DNA of 43,900 bases from an uncultured Clostridia bacterium (lineage in GTDB: Bacteria > Bacillota > Clostridia > TANB77 > CAG-508). The stretch lies in NCBI GenBank assembly GCA_934133175.1, contig CAKPAX010000011.1, positions 1 through 43,900 on the forward strand, written 5' to 3'. Within the stretch, counting starts at the first letter, position 1. Every line of letters starts with the position of its first letter. This document shows, piece by piece, positions 34,401 through 43,600 of the stretch. The translations under genes and the position numbers were made by a program. The notes under the pieces are model-generated. The model was not told where the DNA came from, ran no database searches, and worked only from the letters and a program-made list of their open reading frames with translations.

Positions 34401-35189
34401 ATGATAATTTACAGTAAAGAAGAAGGTTTAATAAAACCTTATGGAATTAAAAGATTAGATGGAACCAGGGATGTTAATTATAAATTACCCCATATAGCGG
34501 TAGGAGTTTTTTCTCAATATTTATTAGAGGATATAGTTGGAAAATTTGAATGTGAAAAAGTAGGAGTTATTAGTTGTGCTAATTGGCAGCGTCCAGTTTA
34601 TGTTCTGAAATATAAAAATATAAAAATAACATTATTTTTAGCAGGAGTTAGTGGCCCATGGATAAGTGCTGATATTGAAGAATTAAATGTTAATGGAGTT
34701 GATACATATATTATTTTTGGAAATTGTGGAGTGTTAGATAGAAGCATAGAGGATTGTTCTATTATTGTTCCTAATAAAGCTTTTAGAGATGAAGGCATAA
34801 GTTATCATTATTTACCTGAATCAGAATCGATAGAGTTAAATAAAAAATATGTGGAGTTATTTAAAAAAGTATTGAAAGATAATAATTATGATTATGTTGA
34901 AGGAGCTACTTGGACAACTGATGGATTTTATAGAGAAACTAGAGAAAAGATGGAGAAATTTCAGAAAAAAGGAGCTGTTTGCGTTGAAATGGAAGGTGCA
35001 TCTATTGCAGCTGTTTGCGAATATAAAAAGCTAAAATACTTTACGTTCTATTATGCAGGAGATAATCTCGACGCAGTTGAATGGGAAGAAAGAAGTATAA
35101 GTCAATTAATTAATTTTGAAAAGAAAGCTAGAGTGCCATATTTAGCATTTGAATTAGCATATAAAATAGAGAAAAGAGGTAAAGAATGA
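34401..35189 (+). CDS. Nucleoside phosphorylase (PNP/UDP family)
   Basis: These enzymes split nucleosides with phosphate into base and sugar-1-phosphate. Visible marks are GVSGPWISADIEEL (about 81-94), FGNCGVLDRSIEDCSIIVP with the phosphate-site region, TWTTDGFYRET (base-site loop) and the ribose motif VCVEMEGASIAAVC (Glu-Met-Glu, about 196-209). At 262 residues it is full length, nearest to uridine phosphorylase-like proteins. Substrate choice between purine and uridine is unresolved. SD AAAGGTG precedes the ATG. Its stop overlaps the next start (ATGA), so it is coupled to the ASCH gene. Confidence 0.85.
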   Translation: MIIYSKEEGLIKPYGIKRLDGTRDVNYKLPHIAVGVFSQYLLEDIVGKFECEKVGVISCANWQRPVYVLKYKNIKITLFLAGVSGPWISADIEELNVNGVDTYIIFGNCGVLDRSIEDCSIIVPNKAFRDEGISYHYLPESESIELNKKYVELFKKVLKDNNYDYVEGATWTTDGFYRETREKMEKFQKKGAVCVEMEGASIAAVCEYKKLKYFTFYYAGDNLDAVEWEERSISQLINFEKKARVPYLAFELAYKIEKRGKE

Positions 35190-35578
35190 AAGTATTAACA
35201 ATAAAACAACCATGGGCAACATTGATAATGCAAAAAGATAAGAGGTTTGAATTTAGAAGCTGGCAAACTAAATATAGAGGAGATTTATTAATACATGCAG
35301 GAAAAGGAATAGATAAGGAAGCAATGAAAAGATTAGCAAAATATATTCCAGAAGATATGCCAACTGGAAAAATATTAGGAAAAGTAATATTAGTAGATTG
35401 CGTTAAAATGTCACCAGAATTTAAAGACATATTATTAAAAGAAAATAAAGATATATACACAGATAGTTCTTTTAAAGAAAATTATGGTTGGCAGCTAGAA
35501 AATGTAGAAGTATTTGATGAACCAATAGAGGCAAAAGGAAAATTGAGTTTGTGGGAATATGATTTAAAGGAGAAATGA
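35186..35578 (+). CDS. ASCH domain protein
   Basis: The start MKVLTIKQPWATLIMQ and the stretch FEFRSWQTKYRGDLLIHAGK are the family signature of ASCH domains, a PUA-like beta-barrel fold. Some ASCH proteins bind RNA or hydrolyse modified cytidines (N4-acetylcytidine amidohydrolase in YqfB types). Its coupling to a nucleoside phosphorylase by a 4-bp overlap suggests handling of modified nucleosides. That function is inferred from context. Confidence 0.8.
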   Translation: MKVLTIKQPWATLIMQKDKRFEFRSWQTKYRGDLLIHAGKGIDKEAMKRLAKYIPEDMPTGKILGKVILVDCVKMSPEFKDILLKENKDIYTDSSFKENYGWQLENVEVFDEPIEAKGKLSLWEYDLKEK

Positions 35579-35581
35579 GTT

Positions 35582-35935
35582 ATGAAAAATATATTTATAG
35601 AATATCCAAAATGTTCTACTTGTAAAAAAGCAAAGAAGTGGTTAGAAGGAAACAATATCGAATTTATAGATAGGAATATTGTTGAAGAAACACCAACAGT
35701 TGAAGAATTAACTGAATGGATACAAAAGAGTGGAGAAGAATTAAAGAAATGGTTTAATACAAGTGGATTAAAGTATAAAGAATTGAATTTAAAAGAAAAA
35801 TTAGTAACTATGAGTGACAAAGATAAAATAGAATTATTAGCAAGTGATGGAATGCTTATAAAGAGACCAGTATTAGTATCAGATAAGGGAATATTTACAG
35901 GCTTTAAGGAGGATAAATGGAATATATTAAAATAA
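35582..35935 (+). CDS. ArsC/Spx/MgsR family thioredoxin-fold protein
   Basis: The N-terminal redox motif C-S-T-C is in IEYPKCSTCKKAKKWLEGN (Cys11 and Cys14), and the C-terminal marker is IKRPVLVSDKGIFTGF. This pattern is typical of the arsenate-reductase-like YusI/YffB group, which differs from true ArsC and from the RNA-polymerase-binding Spx. It may be a reductase of unknown substrate. The SD (AAGGAG) lies in the end of the ASCH gene, and only 3 bp separate the two, so it is the third gene of the operon. Confidence 0.85.
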   Translation: MKNIFIEYPKCSTCKKAKKWLEGNNIEFIDRNIVEETPTVEELTEWIQKSGEELKKWFNTSGLKYKELNLKEKLVTMSDKDKIELLASDGMLIKRPVLVSDKGIFTGFKEDKWNILK

Positions 35936-35939
35936 AAGT

Positions 35940-35976
35940 ATAGTAATTACCAATAAAGGTAGTTACTATTTTTTTT
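35940..35976 (+). terminator. Terminator of the phosphorylase-ASCH-ArsC operon
   Basis: ATAGTAATTACC (35940-35951) pairs with GGTAGTTACTAT (35958-35969) with one G-U pair, followed by eight Ts. Confidence 0.85.
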
Positions 35977-36039
35977 CTGTGATAATCGGTAGATAATACT
36001 TAAAAGTATGGAAATATAAATAAAAATTAAATACCGAAA

Positions 36040-36140
36040 ATATAAAGACCACCCCCGCCTATAATCTCTACAAAGTAAAAAGGGGGAACGGCGAGGGGAG
36101 TCGTGTTAAAACTTTCGGGAAATACATAGGGGAGGGGGTA
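36040..36140. other. G/C-rich intergenic block
   Basis: In a very AT-rich genome this stretch has CCACCCCCGCC (36051-36060 region), AGGGGGAACGGCGAGGGG (about 36079-36098) and AGGGGAGGGGG (about 36128-36138). The C-rich and G-rich tracts can pair (CCCCCGCC with GGCGAGGGG). No ORF is visible. Similar C/G-rich strings occur beside recombinase and DUF6809 genes of clostridial elements as I remember them, so it may be an element-end or regulatory site. Confidence 0.45.
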
Positions 36141-36142
36141 AA

Positions 36143-36415
36143 TTATTTTTCCGAAAGTGCTTCCAACAGTAAAGATATAGCTAATGAAAAACCTTCAACA
36201 AAGGACTCTTCAGCTTCAATGTCAGACAATTCATTCATACAATCTAATACATTATCAATTCGAGAAAAAGTTTCTTTATCAACCAAATGCACTAGTTCTT
36301 CTTGAAGTGATGTGCATTTTGATAATGCTTCAGAATATTTAGAATTTTCAACAATTGTTTTTTCAATACAAGTGTAATCACCATTATATAGAGATTTTAT
36401 TGTTTTAGCATTCAT
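36143..36415 (-). CDS. DUF6809-like small protein
   Basis: The 90-residue product MNAKTIKSLYNGDYTCIEKT continues SKYSEALSKCTSLQEELVHL and ends in an acidic helix SLAISLLLEALSEK. The layout (short N-term, helix pair, F-x-x-G-F-x-x-A/G end) resembles DUF6809 proteins, which are commonly carried by clostridial ICEs and prophages. The function is unknown. SD AGGTG precedes the ATG. It is divergent from the XRE-R-M operon. Confidence 0.6.
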   Translation of the reverse strand: MNAKTIKSLYNGDYTCIEKTIVENSKYSEALSKCTSLQEELVHLVDKETFSRIDNVLDCMNELSDIEAEESFVEGFSLAISLLLEALSEK

Positions 36416-36528
36416 ATTTTCACCTCCAGTTGGTTGTGTATAATAACTCTAAAATAATTAAAATACAAGAGTTTCATAAAATTAAATACAAATGATTAAA
36501 AATAAAATTTAGAAGGAAAAAGATTTTC

Positions 36529-36582
36529 TTGACAAAAAATATAATTTATTATATAAAAGTAAGTAAATAAATTTACTTACTT
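36529..36582 (+). promoter_or_regulatory. Promoter and operator of the restriction-modification operon
   Basis: A -35 TTGACA (36529-36534), a 17-nt spacer and a -10 TATAAA (36552-36557) are followed directly by a perfect 12-bp inverted repeat, AAGTAAGTAAAT (36557-36568) with ATTTACTTACTT (36571-36582). The palindrome covers the transcription start, so binding of the XRE protein encoded next would repress the operon. Confidence 0.85.
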
Positions 36583-36603
36583 ACAATAAAAGGAGGTGGA
36601 TCA

Positions 36604-36969
36604 TTGATAACAACTGAATTCGGAAAATTTCTAAGAGAAAAAAGAAAAGAACATGAAAAGACACAGGAGTATATAGCTAAAATAATGGGTAAAAAGAAAA
36701 TGCTTATAAGTGGAATGGAAACAGGGAAAAACAATCCACCTCAAGGAGAAGATTTGGAAAATATGATGTGTGCATTAGGATTGGATGATAATGAAAAAAA
36801 TGAATTTCGAAAAAAAGCAGCATTTGAAAGAAATACACTGCCAGATGAAATAATCAATATGATAAAAGAAGATGAAAGAATATTAGAAGTACTATATGAG
36901 ATAAAGCAAACCAAATTTACAAATCAAAAATATAAAAAAATTATAGAAATTTTAAGGGGAAAAAAATGA
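36604..36969 (+). CDS. XRE family regulator of the type I R-M operon
   Basis: The HTH_3 domain spans about residues 5-62: FGKFLREKRKEHEKTQEYIA, with the recognition segment KKKMLISGMETGKNNPPQGE. The C-terminal 50 residues are charged and helical. The start is TTG at 36604, 7 nt after AGGAGG. Its end overlaps hsdM by 4 bp (ATGA). It probably acts as a control protein (C-protein-like) that binds the palindrome at its own promoter and times methylase and nuclease synthesis. Confidence 0.85.
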   Translation: MITTEFGKFLREKRKEHEKTQEYIAKIMGKKKMLISGMETGKNNPPQGEDLENMMCALGLDDNEKNEFRKKAAFERNTLPDEIINMIKEDERILEVLYEIKQTKFTNQKYKKIIEILRGKK

Positions 36970-38711
36970 GTACAAATATAAATGCAAAAGCAAATTTAAT
37001 ATGGGAAGTAGCGACAAAATTAGTTGGAGTATATAAACCGCATGAATATGGCAAGGTAATACTTCCAATGACAGTATTAAAAAGATTTGATGATATATTA
37101 AAACCAACTAAACAAGCTGTTTTAGACAAATATGAAGAAGTTAAAAATTTTGAAGTTAAAGATGTTTTCCTAACAGAAGCTTCTGGATATAGTTTTTATA
37201 ATACAAGTAAATATGATTTTGAGAAATTATTATCAGATCCAGATAATATTGAAAGTAACTTTAAAAATTATTTAAATGGATTTTCAGATAATGTTATAGA
37301 TATATTAAGCAATTTTAAATTTAATAATGAAGTAAAAACAATGGTAGAAAATAGACTTTTATATGTTGTAATAGAGGAATTTAATTCTAAAAAAGCATAT
37401 ATGGGACTGGATGAAGTAAAAACAGAAGATATGGGATATATCTTTGAAGAATTAGTTAGAAAATTTTCAGAAAGTTATGACGAAGAAGCAGGAGCTCACT
37501 TTACAGCTAGAGATATTATTTATTTAATGACAGATTTATTAGTTGTTGAAGAAAAAGATATTTTAATTAACGATAATAAAGTAAAAACAATATATGATAT
37601 GGCAATGGGAACTTCTCAAATGCTTGCATGTATGACTGACAGATTACATCAACTAAATAAAAATGTTAAAGTAGATTGCTATGGGCAAGAGTTAAATCCG
37701 GAGACTTATGCAATAGCTAAGGCAGATATGCTCATTAAAGGAGGAGAGGCAGATAATTTTAAACAAGGAGACACACTAGATGATGATAAATTTAAAGGAT
37801 ATACTTTTGATTATATAATTTCAAATCCTCCATTTGGTATAGATTGGAAGAAGCAGAAGAAAGCAATTGAAAATGAAGTTTCAAAAGGTGAACATGGAAG
37901 ATTTCCAGTAGGCACACCTAAAATTTCAGATGGTCAAATGTTATTTACTTTAAATGGTATTGCAAAATTAAAAGATGATGGGAAAATGGCAATTATACAA
38001 AATGGTTCACCATTATTTTCAGGTGCTGCAGGTTCAGGAGAATCTGAAATAAGAAGATATATTATAGAAAATGATTGGCTAGAAGCAATTATTCAATTGC
38101 CTACAGATTTATTTTACAATACAGGTATTTCAACATATATTTGGTTGATTAACAAAGGAAAAGAAGGCACTATAAGAGAAGGAAAGGTTCAATTAATTGA
38201 TGCTTCAAATTGTTACATAAATAGAAGAAAAAATATAGGAAATAAAAGAAAAGATTTAGATGAAGAATCAAGAAAGTTAATATTAAAAGCTTATTCTGAA
38301 TTTACAAATAAAGAATACAGTGAAAATGATAAAACAGTTGAAAGTAAAATATTTGATAATAGTGACTTTGGATTTTATAGAATAACTATTGAATCACCAG
38401 CAGTAGATGAAAAACAAGAAATTATAAAAGATAAAAAAGGTAACATTAAAGCTGATTCTAATAAAAGAGATTATGAAAATGTACCTTTAAAAGATGATAT
38501 AGAAGAATACTTTGAAAGAGAAGTTCAACCATATAATAAACAGGCATGGATAGATAAGAAGAAAACACAAATAGGATACGAAATACCATTCACTAGATAT
38601 TTTTATAAATATGTAACACCTGAAAATTCTGATGATATACTAGCAAGAATTAGAAAAAATGAGAGTGATATTATGAATTCTCTAAAAATATTATTTGAGG
38701 AGGATAAATAA
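36966..38711 (+). CDS. hsdM: Type I restriction-modification methylase subunit HsdM
   Basis: HsdM is the N6-adenine methyltransferase subunit of a type I complex. The N-terminal helical HsdM_N domain (about 5-140) is followed by the methylase core. Motif I is IYDMAMGTSQMLACMTDR (about 210-227), a variant of the common D-P-x-x-G-T-G-G form. Motif IV is NPPFGIDW (about 287-294). The substrate loop LPTDLFYNTGISTYIWL follows. At 581 residues it is slightly longer than average. It is coupled to the XRE gene by an ATGA overlap and lies 1 bp before hsdS. Confidence 0.95.
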   Translation: MSTNINAKANLIWEVATKLVGVYKPHEYGKVILPMTVLKRFDDILKPTKQAVLDKYEEVKNFEVKDVFLTEASGYSFYNTSKYDFEKLLSDPDNIESNFKNYLNGFSDNVIDILSNFKFNNEVKTMVENRLLYVVIEEFNSKKAYMGLDEVKTEDMGYIFEELVRKFSESYDEEAGAHFTARDIIYLMTDLLVVEEKDILINDNKVKTIYDMAMGTSQMLACMTDRLHQLNKNVKVDCYGQELNPETYAIAKADMLIKGGEADNFKQGDTLDDDKFKGYTFDYIISNPPFGIDWKKQKKAIENEVSKGEHGRFPVGTPKISDGQMLFTLNGIAKLKDDGKMAIIQNGSPLFSGAAGSGESEIRRYIIENDWLEAIIQLPTDLFYNTGISTYIWLINKGKEGTIREGKVQLIDASNCYINRRKNIGNKRKDLDEESRKLILKAYSEFTNKEYSENDKTVESKIFDNSDFGFYRITIESPAVDEKQEIIKDKKGNIKADSNKRDYENVPLKDDIEEYFEREVQPYNKQAWIDKKKTQIGYEIPFTRYFYKYVTPENSDDILARIRKNESDIMNSLKILFEEDK

Positions 38712-38712
38712 A

Positions 38713-40620
38713 ATGTTAGAAATGAAAGAAAGTGGTATTCCTTGGGTGGGGATGATTCCAAACACATGGAAAGTTGATAAAAATAAACATTGTTTTTCCT
38801 TAGAAAAAAATATTGTTGGAGATAAAATGATAAATTACGATTTATTATCTTTAACAAAAAAGGGAATTATAAAGAAAGATGAAAGTTCAACTGGAGGAAA
38901 GGTTCCCGAAAGTTTTGAAACTTATCAAAGTGTTAAAATTGGACAGTTAGTTATGTGTTTATTTGATCTTGACGTATCTGCTGTTTTTTCGGGATTGTCC
39001 TCTTATAATGGAATGATATCTCCTGCATATAAAGTATATAATTGTAATAAAAATATCGATAAGGATTACGCTAAATATTGGTTTGAATGTTGTTTTGATG
39101 GTAGAAAATATAAGGCTTATTCAAAATCATTAAGATATGTGGTAAATACAGAAGATTTTGGACCAATAGAAATTCTATTACCACCAATAGATGAGCAACA
39201 AAAAATTGCTGATTATCTTGATAAGAAAGTTGTTGAAATAGATAATGTAATTGAAAAAACAAGAGAAACTATTGAAGATTATAAGAAATATAAACAATCA
39301 ATAATAACAAAAGCGGTTACTAAAGGATTAGACAAAAATGTTGAAATGAAAGATAGTGGTATAGATTGGATTGGTAAAATTCCAAAAGAATATTTTATTA
39401 TAAAAATTAAAAATTTAGGAAATGCAAGAAATGGTTTAACATACAGCCCAGAAGATTTATGTGATGAAAATGATGGAATTTTAGTTTTAAGGTCATCTAA
39501 TATTCAAGAAGGAAAGTTAGACTTTAAAGATAATGTTTATGTAAAAAAAGAGATAAAAGAAGAATTATTAGTTAAAGAAAATGATATATTAATATGTTCA
39601 AGAAATGGCAGTAGAAAATTAATTGGAAAAAATGCATTAATATCTAATGGAATGATAGCTACTTTTGGAGCATTTATGATGATTTATAGATGTAAGAGTA
39701 ATGCTAGATATTTAAAATATATTTTGGATTCAGAAATTTTTAAATATTATTTAGGAACTTTTCTTACATCAACAATTAATCAATTAACTTATGATAATTT
39801 CGCAAATATGAAAATTGTTTATAATAAAAATGAAGATGAACAAGAAAAAATAATTGAATATTTAGATAAAAAATGTAATGAAATTGATAATTTAATATCA
39901 AATAAAGAAAGAATAATAGAAGAATTAGAAAAATATAAACAATCGCTTATATATGAATATGTTACAGGCAAAAAAGAAGTCAAAGCAAAAAATGAATTAA
40001 TAAAAAATGATTCTATAGGAATAAAAATAAAGTGCAAAGACAATATTTTTGCACAAGCAATATTACTATGTAAAATTATTGAAAAGTTGAATAAGTATAA
40101 TTTAGGAAGAGTTAAGGCTGAAAAAATATTATATTTAATTGAAAAAGATATTGGATTTAATTTTGAAAATAATTATGTAAGAGAAAAGGCAGGACCATTA
40201 TCTGAAGCTATTTATAAATGTGAATCAGTTATAAGTAAGAAAAACAGATGGGTTAAAATAAATAATAAAAAGAATCCAATAGACTATAAAATTTTACCAA
40301 GTTTTAGTAACTATAACAAATATTATGAAAAATATTATTCAGATTATGATAAAAAGATAGAAAGAATAATAAAAATTATAAAAGATTATTCTATGGATAA
40401 AGCAGAAATGGTTGCAACTTTATATGCGTCATGGAATGACTTTATTATAAGAGAAGAAGAAATTTCAGATATAAAAATAGTCAAAGATGTAAGAGAAAAT
40501 TGGAATGATACAAAAAAAAGATTTAAAGAAAGTGAATGGCTAGATGTATTAAAAGAAATGAAACAAATTGGATTAATTCCAAAAGGAAATGGAAATCTTA
40601 CAATAATTAAGGAGCAATAA
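38713..40620 (+). CDS. hsdS: Type I specificity subunit HsdS with extra C-terminal domain
   Basis: HsdS reads the bipartite target sequence. The first target-recognition domain (TRD1) opens with SGIPWVGMIPNTW and closes with DEQQKIADYLDKKVVEIDNV and a coiled coil. TRD2 opens with SGIDWIGKIPKEY (about 214) and closes with DEQEKIIEYLDKKCNEIDNL. Normal HsdS ends near here (about 415), but this protein continues for about 200 residues with GRVKAEKILYLIEKDIGF, NYVREKAGPLSEAIYKCES, a Trp-bearing basic segment and AEMVATLYASWNDFIIREEE. That part looks like a separate domain of unknown role, vaguely like Panacea/SocA-type wing-helix proteins. SD GAGGAGG supports ATG 38713. Confidence 0.9.
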   Translation: MLEMKESGIPWVGMIPNTWKVDKNKHCFSLEKNIVGDKMINYDLLSLTKKGIIKKDESSTGGKVPESFETYQSVKIGQLVMCLFDLDVSAVFSGLSSYNGMISPAYKVYNCNKNIDKDYAKYWFECCFDGRKYKAYSKSLRYVVNTEDFGPIEILLPPIDEQQKIADYLDKKVVEIDNVIEKTRETIEDYKKYKQSIITKAVTKGLDKNVEMKDSGIDWIGKIPKEYFIIKIKNLGNARNGLTYSPEDLCDENDGILVLRSSNIQEGKLDFKDNVYVKKEIKEELLVKENDILICSRNGSRKLIGKNALISNGMIATFGAFMMIYRCKSNARYLKYILDSEIFKYYLGTFLTSTINQLTYDNFANMKIVYNKNEDEQEKIIEYLDKKCNEIDNLISNKERIIEELEKYKQSLIYEYVTGKKEVKAKNELIKNDSIGIKIKCKDNIFAQAILLCKIIEKLNKYNLGRVKAEKILYLIEKDIGFNFENNYVREKAGPLSEAIYKCESVISKKNRWVKINNKKNPIDYKILPSFSNYNKYYEKYYSDYDKKIERIIKIIKDYSMDKAEMVATLYASWNDFIIREEEISDIKIVKDVRENWNDTKKRFKESEWLDVLKEMKQIGLIPKGNGNLTIIKEQ

Positions 40621-40622
40621 TT

Positions 40623-43600
40623 ATGGAAGAAAATGAAAAAAGATTTGAACAAGATATTGAAACATATCTTTTATCAGAAGATGGAGGATATATAAAAGGA
40701 TATCCTGAAGACTTTGATAGAGAATCAGCATTAAATCAAAAAGATTTATTTAAATTTATAGAAGATACTCAAAGCAAAGAATGGAATAGATATAAAATGG
40801 CATTTCCAGATGATTATAAATCAAGATTTATAAAAAGATTTAATGAAGAAGTAGTAACAAGAGGAATAATTGATGTAATCAGAAATGGAATTACAGATAG
40901 AGGGTTTAAATTTATATTAGCATACTTTATGCCAGAAACAAATTTAGTACCAGAAAATTGGGATCTATATAATAAAAATATATTGAATGAAACAAGACAA
41001 TTAAAGTATTCTACACAAAATGAAAATTCAGTTGATATAGTTTTATTATTAAATGGTATTCCTGTTGTAGCTTTAGAATTAAAGAATCAAATAACAGGGC
41101 AAAATAGTGAAAATGCACAAAAGCAATTTATGTATGATAGAGATCCTAGAGAATTAATATTTAGATTTAATAGCAGAATAATAGCTTATTTTGCAGTGGA
41201 TCATTATGATGTAAAATATACAACAAAACTTGCAGGAAAAGATACATATTATTTACCATTTAATCAAGGTTCAAATGGAGCAGGAAATGTTGGAGGTGCA
41301 GGAAATCCAACAAATGAAAATGGATATACAACGGATTATTTATGGAAGAATGTATTAAAAAAAGATTCTTTAATGGAAATAATACATAAATTTATACATT
41401 TACAAGTAAAAGAAGAAGTGTTACATCGTGGTGGTAAAGAAATAATTAAGAAAAAAGAAAATATTATTTTTCCTAGATTTCATCAATTAGATGTTGTGAG
41501 AAAATTAATATGGAATGTTAGAGATTGTGGTGTTGGGCAAAATTATTTAATTCAACATAGTGCTGGTTCAGGAAAATCAAATAGTATAGCTTGGCTTGCA
41601 CATAGGTTGTCAGGACTACATGACAAGGACAATAATGCAGTATTCAATTCCATTATAGTTGTAACTGATAGAAAAATATTAGATAAGCAATTACAAGAAA
41701 CAATATATCAATTTGAACATCAAAAAGGTGTTGTTGTAAAAATTGATGACGAAAAAACATCAAAAGATTTAAAAGATGCTATAAATGATGGAAAAAGAAT
41801 TATAATTACCACGCTACAAAAGTTTCCTGTTATATATAAAGATGTAGATGATATGGGACACAAAAAGTTTGCTGTTATAGTGGATGAAGCACATTCAAGT
41901 CAAACAGGAAATTCAGCAAAAAAATTAAAAATAGCTTTAGCAGATAAAGAAGAAGCATTAAAGAAATATGCTGAATTAGAGGCAAGAGCAGAAGAAAGTG
42001 AAAAAGATTATGAAGACAAAATTGTTGAAGAGTTAGCTACTCATGGGCCACAAAAGAATATTTCATTCTTTGCTTTTACTGCTACCCCAAAACCAAAGAC
42101 ATTAGAATTATTTGGAACAAAGCAAGATGATGGAACATTTAAACCTTATCACGTGTACAGCATGAGACAAGCTATAGAAGAAGGCTTCATATTAGATGTT
42201 TTAGCTAATTACATGACATATAAAACAATATATCAAATTGCTAAAAATACACCAGACAATCCAGAAGTCCCAGAAAACTATGCAACAAAAGTAATAAAGA
42301 AATTTGAAAGTTTACATGAAATAAATATTACTCAAAAAACTCAAATTATAGTTGAGCAATTTAGAAATGTTACAAAAAATAAAATAGGTGGTAGAGGAAA
42401 AGCAATGCTTGTAACTGCTTCGAGACTTCACGCTGTCAGATATTTCTTTGAAATTAAAAGATATATTGCAGAAAAAGGATATGATGATCTTGATGTATTA
42501 GTTGCATTTTCAGGAGAAGTGCAAGATGGTGGAGAATCTTTTACAGAGAGTGGAATGAATAAAACAAAAGATAGCAAAAAAATATCTGAATCACAAACAA
42601 AAGAGTATTTTAACTCAGATGAATTTGGAATATTAGTAGTTGCTGAAAAATATCAGACAGGATTTAATGAACCATTATTACATACAATGTTTGTAGATAA
42701 AAAACTAAAAGGAATAAAAGCAGTACAAACTTTATCAAGATTAAATAGGACATGTAAAGGAAAAGATGATACATTAGTAATTGATTTTGTTAATAAAGCT
42801 CAAGATATACAAGAAGCATTTAAGCCTTTTTATGATGTTACTGTACTAGAGCAAGAAACTAATCCAAATGCTATTTATGATAAATTAAACATGATAAAAA
42901 GTTATGGACTAATTTATGACGAGAATATAGAAAAATTCTGTAAAATTTATCTGAAGGATGGTAAACAAAACGAAAACGATTTTGGAAGATTAACAAGTTG
43001 TGTTAAAGAAACAGTAGACTTATATAACAAACTTGAAATTGAAGACAGAGAAAGTTTTAGAAAACAAGTAATTAGCTTTAATAAATTTTATTCTTATATA
43101 ACTCAAATTACATTTATGGGAGATGAAGAGCTTCATAAAACATATATGTATTTAAGATATGTTGAAAAATTATTACCAAAAAATAAAGTTGATACAATTG
43201 ATTTAGAAGGTTCATTAAAATTGACTTTTTATAATTTAAAACAAACATTTCAAGGGAGTGTATCTTTAAGAAAAACAGACGAGGCAGAAGGATTAGTAAA
43301 ACCTCAAGGTTCAGGTATCCCAATTGCAATATTGCCAGAACAAAGATATTTAGAAGAAGTAATAAAAAAAGTGAATGATTTATATGCAGGACAATTTACA
43401 GAGGCTGATAATATGTTAGTTAAAAATATTATGGACATTATAATGAAAGATGATGAAGTTAGAAAATCTGCAAAGGCAAATAATGAGGATATGTTTGTAA
43501 AATCCGTATTTCCAAAAGTATTTAGCGAAAAAACAAGTAAAGCATATAAAGAAAGTTCTAGTTCATATAAGAAATTATTTGAAAGCAAAGAATTTTATAA

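Noticed and set aside
38713..40620. Phase-variable hsdS inversion cassette
   Set aside because: No second hsdS copy or inverted repeat of TRD sequence is present in the window; the two internal repeats are the normal direct conserved regions.
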